DNA from: Nocardioides panacisoli
Lineage (GTDB): Bacteria; Actinomycetota; Actinomycetes; Propionibacteriales; Nocardioidaceae
Assembly: GCF_019448235.1 (NCBI RefSeq)
Contig: NZ_CP080409.1
Coordinates: 744,001-808,000 of the forward strand
Direction: 5' to 3'
DNA: 64,000 nt
In this document: positions 1 to 6,199 of the stretch, piece by piece
Numbering within the stretch: position 1 is the stretch's first letter
How the letters are laid out: each line of letters begins with the position of its first letter
Program-made: the position numbers and the translations under genes
Notes under the pieces: generated by a model
What the model was told of the DNA's origin: nothing
Databases searched by the model: none
The model's input: only the letters and a program-made list of their open reading frames with translations

Positions 1-66
1 AGTAGCAACGCGGGTCCGCCGCGGCTGCGCTCCTTGGGAGGGGAGCGCGGGAGGGAAGAGAGACAC

Positions 67-990
67 ATGCGCAAAATCATCGGGCCGGTGCTTGCCGGCG
101 TGGGTGGGTTCTTGTTGGTCGCCGGTCTGGTGGCGATGATCTGGGCCCCCGGAGTCGTGAAGAAGACGCCGTTGGACGTCAACACCACGACCAATCTCGG
201 GGGCGAGGCCGCCAAGCTGGACACCGCCACCGGGGACTTCGACCCCCGACCTGTCTATGCCGTCAGCCTGACGCGGGTCGACTCCGACGTCTCGACCGAC
301 GACACCGCGGTCTGGGCCCAGACGCAGTGCGTCGTGTTCGGCACCGAGGGCGAGTGCGTCTCCGGGGACGACCCGAACCTGATCACGGCCAGCATCAGCA
401 CCTTCGCCACCGACCGCGTCACCGCGGAGGGCGTCGCCACCGAGGACCTGCCCGAGAACACGCTGCCGGCCGACGCCGACGCCGTCGAGGGGCTGGTGAA
501 CAAGTTCCCCTTCGACTCCGAGAAGGAGACTTACCCGTACTGGGACGGCACGGTCGGTGCCGCGGTCGACGCGGTCTATGACCGCACCGAGTCGATCGAC
601 GGCCTGGAGACCTACGTCTATCGCGTCACGCTGGACGAGGAGCCGATCGAGATCTCGGAGGGGGTCCCGGGCACCTACACCGCGGTGAAGGAGATCTTCG
701 TCGAGCCCAGGACGGGGTCGATCATCGACCAGACCGACGACCAGCAGCGCACGCTCGCCGACGGTACGCCGGCCCTGGACCTCCAGCTGTCCTTCACCGA
801 CGAGCAGGTCGCGGCCAACGTGGCCGACGCCGAGGACAACATCTCCAGCATGGGCCTGATCACCACCACGGTCCCGCTCGTCGGGATCATCGGCGGCATC
901 CTGTTGCTGGGTGTCGGCGGCCTCCTGACGGTGCGAGGTCGCCGTCCGGCCTCGGCCCACGTCGCCGAGCGGCCCCTGGTCAACGCCTGA
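67..990 (+). CDS. DUF3068 family membrane protein
   Basis: A 307-residue protein resembling the DUF3068 (PorA-like) family of actinobacteria. A hydrophobic segment at about residues 4-27 and another at about 268-290 flank an acidic, Thr-rich middle domain, so it probably crosses the membrane twice with the middle part outside the cell. I start at the ATG at 67 because a GGAGGG purine run lies just upstream; an in-frame TTG at 34 has no such site. The molecular function is unknown. It converges on the methyltransferase gene with a 10-base gap, and the two stop codons face each other in an inverted repeat. Any promoter is cut off by the window edge. Confidence 0.75.
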   Translation: MRKIIGPVLAGVGGFLLVAGLVAMIWAPGVVKKTPLDVNTTTNLGGEAAKLDTATGDFDPRPVYAVSLTRVDSDVSTDDTAVWAQTQCVVFGTEGECVSGDDPNLITASISTFATDRVTAEGVATEDLPENTLPADADAVEGLVNKFPFDSEKETYPYWDGTVGAAVDAVYDRTESIDGLETYVYRVTLDEEPIEISEGVPGTYTAVKEIFVEPRTGSIIDQTDDQQRTLADGTPALDLQLSFTDEQVAANVADAEDNISSMGLITTTVPLVGIIGGILLLGVGGLLTVRGRRPASAHVAERPLVNA

Positions 991-1006
991 CCCTCCGGGC
1001 TCAGGC
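985..1006. terminator. Hairpin built from two convergent stop codons
   Basis: GCCTGA at 985-990 and TCAGGC at 1001-1006 are exact inverted repeats around a 10-base loop. Each arm contains the stop codon of one of the two convergent genes. There is no T-run, so any terminator activity would be weak or factor-dependent. Confidence 0.35.
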
Positions 1007-1882
1007 CCCGGGCAGGTCGGCCCCGAAGATCGCCGTACCGGGGGTGAGCTGGCCCCGCACGCGGGACCAGCCACCCCACGGTCGGTCATGCCCGTCGGGC
1101 CACTCCGGCTCCAGCAGGGTGGTGATCCGGAACCCCGCGCCGGCCAGGACGGCGACCCAGTCGCCCAGCGTCCGGTGGTGCTCCACGTAGGCCACCTGAC
1201 CGGTCTCGTCGTCGGTCTCGACGTACGGCGTCCGGTCCCAGTAGCTCTGGCTCGCCGTCAGCCCCTCCTCGGTGGGGTCGTCGGGGAACATCCACCGCGT
1301 GGGGTGGGTGATGGAGAACGCGAACCGACCACCCGGGCGCAGGACGCGGGCCGTCTCGGCCACCGCGACCTCGATGTCGGCGACGAACTGCAGCGCCCCG
1401 AAGGAGCAGAACACGACGTCGAAGGTGTCGGCCGCGAACGGCAGGTCGGTGGCCGTGCCCAGCACGCTGGGGACCGTGATCCCCGTGGCGTCGTCGAGCC
1501 GGCGCGAGTGCTGGAGCTGGCGGTGGGAGAGGTCCAGGCCGACGGCGTGCCCGCCACGGGCCCGCACCCATCGCGAGCACTGCCCCGCACCCGATCCGAC
1601 CTCGAGCACCTGGCGCCCCGTGACGTCGCCCAGGATCCCTGCGTCCTCCTCTCGGAGGCCCTCGGGGCCCCACAGGAACCCGGCGTCACCCAGGAACGGG
1701 CCGTGGGTGGCCTGGTACTCGTCGGCGTAGCGATCCCAGTCCGGCCCGTTGGCCCGTCGTGACGCGGCCTCGTCGACCATGCGACGCTCGGCGGTGACGG
1801 CGGGTTGCGGCCACTCCGGACCCCCCGGCTGCTGTGCGGCGGCGGGCGGGACGACCGGGGGAGGGGACATGCTGTGCTGCAC
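1001..1882 (-). CDS. Class I SAM-dependent methyltransferase
   Basis: A 293-residue cytosolic methyltransferase of the UbiE/Methyltransf_11 type. The S-adenosylmethionine-binding motif I (VLEVGSGAGQ) is at residues 92-101, followed by an acidic motif II around GLDLS and the FDVVFCSFGALQFV stretch typical of the fold. The first 45 residues are Pro/Ala-rich and probably disordered. I use the GTG at 1882 because a TACGCT -10 hexamer ends 6 bases before it, the leaderless arrangement seen throughout this window; an ATG at 1870 is the alternative. The substrate cannot be told from sequence. It diverges from rpsA, with 136 bases between the start codons. Confidence 0.8.
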   Translation of the reverse strand: MQHSMSPPPVVPPAAAQQPGGPEWPQPAVTAERRMVDEAASRRANGPDWDRYADEYQATHGPFLGDAGFLWGPEGLREEDAGILGDVTGRQVLEVGSGAGQCSRWVRARGGHAVGLDLSHRQLQHSRRLDDATGITVPSVLGTATDLPFAADTFDVVFCSFGALQFVADIEVAVAETARVLRPGGRFAFSITHPTRWMFPDDPTEEGLTASQSYWDRTPYVETDDETGQVAYVEHHRTLGDWVAVLAGAGFRITTLLEPEWPDGHDRPWGGWSRVRGQLTPGTAIFGADLPGA

Positions 1883-1888
1883 CCCGCG

Positions 1889-1894
1889 AGCGTA
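1889..1894 (-). promoter_or_regulatory. -10 element of the methyltransferase gene
   Basis: TACGCT on the minus strand, 6 bases before the GTG at 1882, implying a leaderless transcript. Confidence 0.5.
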
Positions 1895-1917
1895 CGCCGT
1901 CGGCGCCCGGCCGCGAG

Positions 1918-1947
1918 TTGGACCGTGTCACTCCGCGCGCGTACTCT
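1918..1947 (+). promoter_or_regulatory. rpsA promoter
   Basis: TTGGAC at 1918-1923 and TACTCT at 1942-1947 are separated by 18 bases, a good housekeeping promoter. Transcription would start near 1954, giving a leader of about 65 bases before the rpsA ATG. Confidence 0.5.
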
Positions 1948-1957
1948 TGGTACTCGT

Positions 1958-1979
1958 GTGCCTGCAGTTCCGCAGGCAC
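1958..1979 (+). promoter_or_regulatory. Hairpin in the rpsA leader
   Basis: GTGCCTGC at 1958-1965 and GCAGGCAC at 1972-1979 form a perfect 8-bp stem with a 6-base loop near the 5' end of the predicted rpsA mRNA. It could be a structure for autogenous control by S1 or simply a stabilising stem; sequence alone does not decide. Confidence 0.45.
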
Positions 1980-2018
1980 GTCCATCGACACCTGTCCACC
2001 TGAGGATCCAACCACTCC

Positions 2019-3512
2019 ATGACGTCCACCATCTCGACCCCGCTTCCCAGCCAGTACGACGACAGTGCCCCGCAGGTCGCCGTCAACGACATCGGTTCGG
2101 AGGCGGACGTTCTCGCCGCCATCGACCAGACGATCAAGTACTTCAACGACGGCGACATCGTCGGCGGCACCATCGTCAAGGTCGACCGGGACGAGGTCCT
2201 GCTCGACATCGGCTACAAGACCGAGGGCGTCATCCCCTCGCGCGAGCTCTCCATCAAGCACGACGTCGACCCCGCTGAGGTCGTCGAGGTCGGCGACGAG
2301 GTCGAGGCCCTCGTCCTCCAGAAGGAGGACAAGGAAGGCCGCCTGATCCTGTCCAAGAAGCGCGCCCAGTACGAGCGCGCCTGGGGCACCATCGAGGGCA
2401 TCAAGGAGGCCGACGGCGTCGTCGAGGGCACCGTCATCGAGGTCGTCAAGGGTGGTCTCATCCTCGACATCGGCCTGCGCGGCTTCCTCCCCGCCTCGCT
2501 GGTGGAGATGCGCCGCGTGCGCGACCTGCAGCCCTACGTAGGCCAGACGCTCGAGGCGAAGATCATCGAGCTGGACAAGAACCGCAACAACGTCGTGCTC
2601 TCCCGCCGCGCGTGGCTGGAGCAGACCCAGTCCGAGGTCCGCCACGGGTTCCTCACCCAGCTGCAGAAGGGCCAGATCCGCAAGGGCGTCGTGTCCTCGA
2701 TCGTCAACTTCGGTGCGTTCGTCGACCTCGGCGGTGTGGACGGCCTGGTGCACGTCTCGGAGCTCTCCTGGAAGCACATCGACCACCCGAGCGAGGTCGT
2801 GACCGTCGGCGACGAGGTCACCGTCGAGGTGCTCGACGTCGACATGGAGCGCGAGCGGGTCTCGCTGTCGCTCAAGGCGACGCAGGAGGACCCCTGGCAG
2901 CACTTCGCCCGGACCCACCAGATCGGCCAGATCGTGCCCGGCAAGGTCACCAAGCTGGTGCCGTTCGGTTCCTTCGTCCGCGTCGAGGACGGCATCGAGG
3001 GCCTGGTCCACATCTCCGAGCTGGCCGAGCGCCACGTGGAGATCCCCGAGCAGGTCGTGCAGGTCAACGACGACGTCATGGTCAAGATCATCGACATCGA
3101 CCTCGAGCGTCGCCGGATCTCGCTGTCGCTGAAGCAGGCCAACGAGACCACCGCAGCGATCGACGTCGACGAGTTCGACCCGACGCTGTACGGCATGCCG
3201 GCCACCTACGACGAGCAGGGCAACTACATCTACCCCGAGGGCTTCGACCCCGAGACGGGCGAGTGGCTCGAGGGCTACGACGAGCAGCGCCAGACCTGGG
3301 AGGCGCAGTACGCCCGGGCGCACGCGCGCTGGGAGGCCCACGTCAAGCAGCAGGCCGAGGCCAAGGAGGCCGAGGTCGAGGCGGGCGAGGCCACCTCGTA
3401 CTCCTCCGGCTCCGAGTCCGCGAGCAGCGGTGGCGACGTCGAGGAGGACGGCGGCTCGCTGGCCTCCGACGAGGCGCTGCAGGCGCTGCGGGAGAAGCTC
3501 ACCGGCAACTGA
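2019..3512 (+). CDS. rpsA: 30S ribosomal protein S1
   Basis: Ribosomal protein S1, 497 residues, binds mRNA on the 30S subunit. Four S1 (OB-fold) RNA-binding domains are visible, beginning near residues 45, 130, 215 and 300. The last two carry the classic VxxIVNFGAFVDLG...GLVHVSELS and KLVPFGSFVRVEDG...GLVHISEL patterns. A long acidic, Ser/Gly-rich tail follows from about residue 385. Four domains rather than six is normal for actinobacteria. The ATG at 2019 has only a distant GAGGA (12 bases away), which fits the generally weak ribosome binding site of S1 genes. A promoter, a leader hairpin and a strong intrinsic terminator bracket it as a single-gene unit. Confidence 0.97.
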   Translation: MTSTISTPLPSQYDDSAPQVAVNDIGSEADVLAAIDQTIKYFNDGDIVGGTIVKVDRDEVLLDIGYKTEGVIPSRELSIKHDVDPAEVVEVGDEVEALVLQKEDKEGRLILSKKRAQYERAWGTIEGIKEADGVVEGTVIEVVKGGLILDIGLRGFLPASLVEMRRVRDLQPYVGQTLEAKIIELDKNRNNVVLSRRAWLEQTQSEVRHGFLTQLQKGQIRKGVVSSIVNFGAFVDLGGVDGLVHVSELSWKHIDHPSEVVTVGDEVTVEVLDVDMERERVSLSLKATQEDPWQHFARTHQIGQIVPGKVTKLVPFGSFVRVEDGIEGLVHISELAERHVEIPEQVVQVNDDVMVKIIDIDLERRRISLSLKQANETTAAIDVDEFDPTLYGMPATYDEQGNYIYPEGFDPETGEWLEGYDEQRQTWEAQYARAHARWEAHVKQQAEAKEAEVEAGEATSYSSGSESASSGGDVEEDGGSLASDEALQALREKLTGN

Positions 3513-3552
3513 GACTGAGTCCGAGCGCGTCCAGCGCTCGGTCCCGGTCAGC

Positions 3553-3593
3553 GGCGGCCCCGACCACGACGGTCGGGGCCGCCGGCCTTTTTT
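3553..3593 (+). terminator. Intrinsic terminator of rpsA
   Basis: A perfect 13-bp stem (3553-3565 with 3571-3583, loop ACGAC) followed after four bases by six T residues at 3588-3593. This is the only textbook rho-independent terminator I see in the window. Confidence 0.92.
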
Positions 3594-3628
3594 GCGCGCG
3601 CGACTTGGCGCGCGCGACGTGCCGGTCG

Positions 3629-3790
3629 TCAGCGGCCGCCGTCGAGCCGGTGGCGCGGCGCGACGGCGTCGAGGTCGATCCGGTGCGAGGCCGGCGGGGA
3701 ACGGAACCCCCGGTCGTCGGTGTGGACCCCGCGTGCGGTGAGCGCCACCGCGACCAGGGTGAGGAGGGCGAGGACGAGGAGAAGGGTCAT
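3629..3790 (-). CDS. Possible small membrane protein (53 aa)
   Basis: A 53-codon reading frame whose product begins with a strongly hydrophobic segment (MTLLLVLALLTLVAVALTAR) and then turns basic and polar, like a single-pass membrane peptide. The ATG at 3790 abuts one TGGCAGGAA box, and AAGACT, a possible -10, lies 7 bases upstream, so a leaderless transcript divergent from the AraC-type gene is plausible. I do not recognise a family. The case rests on hydrophobicity and context, so a chance reading frame cannot be excluded. Confidence 0.35.
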   Translation of the reverse strand: MTLLLVLALLTLVAVALTARGVHTDDRGFRSPPASHRIDLDAVAPRHRLDGGR

Positions 3791-3875
3791 GGCAGGAAGT
3801 CTTCTCTCGTCCACTTCCTGCCACCAGTGGCAGGAATGACGGCCTCCCTTGATTTCCTGCCACTCCTCGTGGCAG
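3790..3875. promoter_or_regulatory. Operator cluster with AdpA-like TGGCAGGAA boxes
   Basis: Four copies of TGGCAGGAA lie at 3790-3798 (+), 3815-3823 (-), 3828-3836 (+) and 3854-3862 (-). A partial copy, TGGCAG, is at 3870-3875. The middle pair makes a perfect 10-bp inverted repeat with a 2-base centre (3815-3836). The last pair makes CTGCCAC-N5-GTGGCAG (3857-3875), lying between the -35 and -10 of the AraC-type gene. The box differs from the Streptomyces AdpA consensus TGGCSNGWWY at one position. Autoregulation by the neighbouring DJ-1/AraC protein is the obvious inference. Confidence 0.7.
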
Positions 3876-3878
3876 CAT
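3849..3878 (+). promoter_or_regulatory. Promoter of the AraC-type regulator gene
   Basis: TTGATT at 3849-3854 and CAGCAT at 3873-3878 are 18 bases apart, and the GTG start follows 8 bases later. An inverted operator repeat lies between the two promoter elements. Confidence 0.45.
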
Positions 3879-3886
3879 CACCTCCC

Positions 3887-4840
3887 GTGAGGTCGGTCGC
3901 CGTGGTGGTGCAGGACGGTGTCGAGCCCTTCGGGCTCGGCGCGATGTGCGAGGTGTGGAACGAGCCCTACCACCCCGAGGACGACAACCCGGTCTTCGAC
4001 TTCGTCGTCGTCGCTCCGGAGCCCGGGCGCGTCCGTGGCAGTGGCGGGTTCGACATCGTCGTCGAGGACGGCCTGGAGGCCGCGGCCGACGCCGACCTCC
4101 TGTGCCTCGCCCCGCACCGCAACCACCTCACGCCCCATCCGGCTGTCCTGGACCTGGTGCGGGCCGCGGATGCCCGCGGGGCGCACGTCTTCGCCCACTG
4201 CACGGCCACCTTCACCGTCGGCGCCGCCGGGCTGCTCGACGGTCGCCGCTGCACCACGCACTGGCGGCACGCCGCCGAGCTCAGCGCCCGCTTCCCCGAG
4301 GCCACCGTCGAACCGGACCGGCTCTACGTCCAGGACGGCAACCTGATCACCGGAGCGGGCTCGGCCGCCGGACTCGACGCCGCCCTGCACCTGATGCGGC
4401 AGGAGCACGGCGCCGCCGTCGCCGCCACGGCCGCCCGGCGGATCGTCGTGCCACCGCACCGGGACGGGGGCCAGGCCCAGTACATCGCCCGAGCGGTGCC
4501 GGAGTGCGAGTCCGAGGTGCTGCGTCCGCTGCTGGAGTGGGTGGCGACCCACCTGGAGGAGGCCCACAACGTCGCCTCCCTCGCGCGTCGGGTGCACATG
4601 TCGCCCCGCACCTTCGCCCGCCGCTTCCGCGACGAGGTCGGTACGACGCCCCACCAGTGGGTGACTCGCCAGCGTGTCGCCGCGGCCGAGGAGCTGCTCG
4701 AGCGCAGCGACCGTCCCGTCGACTGGATCGCGACCGAGGTCGGCTTCCCCAACGCCCAGGCGCTGCGGCACCACTTCTCCCGTGTCCGCGGCGTCAGTCC
4801 CGCCCACTACCGACGGACGTTCCGCGCCGAGGCCTCCTGA
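3887..4840 (+). CDS. GlxA/AdpA-type AraC-family regulator
   Basis: A 317-residue DNA-binding regulator. Residues 3-170 form a DJ-1/PfpI-like domain (VAVVVQDGVEPFGLG at the start; AHCTATF with Cys105 at the nucleophile-elbow position). Residues 219-315 form a double helix-turn-helix AraC domain ending in the family signature around EVGFPNAQALRHHFSRVRGVSP. I start at the GTG at 3887, which puts VAVVVQDG at the usual place. An upstream in-frame ATG at 3836 lies inside the operator palindrome and is unlikely. The same architecture occurs in AdpA of Streptomyces, and the boxes upstream resemble AdpA sites. Its targets beyond its own promoter are unknown. Confidence 0.88.
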   Translation: MRSVAVVVQDGVEPFGLGAMCEVWNEPYHPEDDNPVFDFVVVAPEPGRVRGSGGFDIVVEDGLEAAADADLLCLAPHRNHLTPHPAVLDLVRAADARGAHVFAHCTATFTVGAAGLLDGRRCTTHWRHAAELSARFPEATVEPDRLYVQDGNLITGAGSAAGLDAALHLMRQEHGAAVAATAARRIVVPPHRDGGQAQYIARAVPECESEVLRPLLEWVATHLEEAHNVASLARRVHMSPRTFARRFRDEVGTTPHQWVTRQRVAAAEELLERSDRPVDWIATEVGFPNAQALRHHFSRVRGVSPAHYRRTFRAEAS

Positions 4841-4846
4841 GAGTGC

Positions 4847-6103
4847 TCAGCCGGCGTGGTCGTCGGCGAGGCCGAAGCGCTGCACCTTGCCCGTCGACGT
4901 CCGCGGCAGCGAGGTGAGCGTGCGGTAGTCCTTGGGGCGCTTGGCCGGCACCAGCCGTTCGCGGGCGAAGTCGCGCAGCGCCTCCTCGTCGGCTCCTCCG
5001 ACGACGGCGGCACACACGCGGTGCCCCCACTCGGGATCCGGTACGCCGTACACGGCGACGTCCGCGACGTCCGGGTGCTCGCTGAGCACCGCCTCGACCT
5101 CGGCGGGGTAGACGTTGACACCGCCGGTGATGATGAGGTCCTCCCGCCGCCCCTCGAGGTGGACGTAGCCGTCCTCGTCGATGCGGCCGTGGTCTCCCAC
5201 GGTGAAGGCCGGACCGGCGTCGGTCTCGCGCCAGGCCGCCGCCGTCTTCTCCGGTGCGCCGAAGTAGCGGAAACGGGCGTGCTCGGGGACCACGCACCAC
5301 AGCGTGTGGTCGGGGTCGACGCTCAACGTCCGGCCGGGTCGTGCCCGCCCGACGGTGCCGGGCCGCTCGAGCTGCTCTTCGCTGCGGCAGGCGGTGAACT
5401 GGCCCTCGGTGGAGCCGTAGAACTCCCACGTCGAGCCGGGCGGGAAGAGCTCCAGGAGCCGGCGCTTGACCTCCGGCGGGCAGGGGGCGCCGGCGTGGGC
5501 GAGGAGCCGGAACGACGAGAGGTCGGGCACGCCCACGACGTCCCAGTGCGCGAAGAGGCGTTGCAGGTGCGCGGGGACGCAGAACATCGAGGTCGGCCGG
5601 TCCGCGAGGATCGCCTCGGTCACCGTGGCCGGGTCGAACGGTCCGGGCAGGAGCACGCGGCCCCCGGCCAGCGCGGTGCCCATCGCGAAGCGCAGCGGCG
5701 CCGAGTGGTGCAGCGGGCTCAGCACGAGGTGCACGTCGTCGGCCCGGAAGTCCCACAGGTCGCGTTCCTCCTCCAGCAGTGCTCGCGCGGAGTCGTCGTC
5801 CAGCAGGCCGGAGTAGACACCCTTCGGGGTTCCCGTGGTGCCGCTGGTGCAGTGCATGGGTCGACCGCGCGGGAGCCCCGCCGGCGGAAGCACCGCGAGC
5901 AGCTCGTCGAGCTCGGACTCGCTGGTGATCACCCGGTGCGGCGCCAAGCCGCCCAGGATCCGCGCGCGCTCGGTCGCCGTCAGCTTCGGGTCCAGCGGGA
6001 TCGGGAAGGCGCCCGCGGTCAGCAACCGGATGACGGCGTCGACGTAGCGGTGCGAGCCGGGCAGGAGGAGGGCGACCCGATCCTCGGGGCCGGGCAGCTG
6101 CAT
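4847..6103 (-). CDS. AMP-dependent acyl-CoA synthetase/ligase
   Basis: An ANL-superfamily enzyme expected to activate a carboxylic acid as acyl-AMP and transfer it to CoA. The ATP-binding P-loop CTSGTTGTPKG is at residues 85-95; YGSTEGQF (A5-type), GRREDLIITGGVNVYPAEVE (hinge) and a C-terminal TSTGKVQR with the catalytic Lys follow in order. At 418 residues it is about 80-100 shorter than typical family members because the N-terminal lobe is abbreviated: it begins just before the motif LLPGSHRYVDAVIRLLTAGAFPIPLDP. The ATG at 6103 has a strong GGAGG 4 bases upstream, so the short form appears genuine. The acid substrate is unknown. Confidence 0.88.
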   Translation of the reverse strand: MQLPGPEDRVALLLPGSHRYVDAVIRLLTAGAFPIPLDPKLTATERARILGGLAPHRVITSESELDELLAVLPPAGLPRGRPMHCTSGTTGTPKGVYSGLLDDDSARALLEEERDLWDFRADDVHLVLSPLHHSAPLRFAMGTALAGGRVLLPGPFDPATVTEAILADRPTSMFCVPAHLQRLFAHWDVVGVPDLSSFRLLAHAGAPCPPEVKRRLLELFPPGSTWEFYGSTEGQFTACRSEEQLERPGTVGRARPGRTLSVDPDHTLWCVVPEHARFRYFGAPEKTAAAWRETDAGPAFTVGDHGRIDEDGYVHLEGRREDLIITGGVNVYPAEVEAVLSEHPDVADVAVYGVPDPEWGHRVCAAVVGGADEEALRDFARERLVPAKRPKDYRTLTSLPRTSTGKVQRFGLADDHAG

Positions 6104-6187
6104 GGCACCTCCGTGTCGTGGTGGGGCGGCAGACGCTACGCCATGCCGACCGGTGGCTGTCCGGACCGGTCGGTGTCCACCACCCGC

Positions 6188-6193
6188 TAGCGT
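6188..6193 (+). promoter_or_regulatory. -10 element of the antiporter gene
   Basis: TAGCGT, 6 bases before the GTG at 6200; leaderless arrangement. Confidence 0.5.
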
Positions 6194-6199
6194 GACCCC

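Larger units (their letters stand above)
3513..3886. other. 374-base region between rpsA and the AraC-type gene
   Basis: It holds the rpsA terminator (3553-3593), a possible 53-codon minus-strand gene (3629-3790), and a cluster of TGGCAGGAA boxes with two facing promoters (3788-3878). I see nothing else in it. Confidence 0.6.

Noticed and set aside
1686..3881. 731-codon open frame antisense to rpsA
   Set aside because: It is the mirror of a certain ribosomal protein gene, arises from GC-rich third positions, and its composition (repeats of Leu-Asp-Val) is that of a shadow frame.
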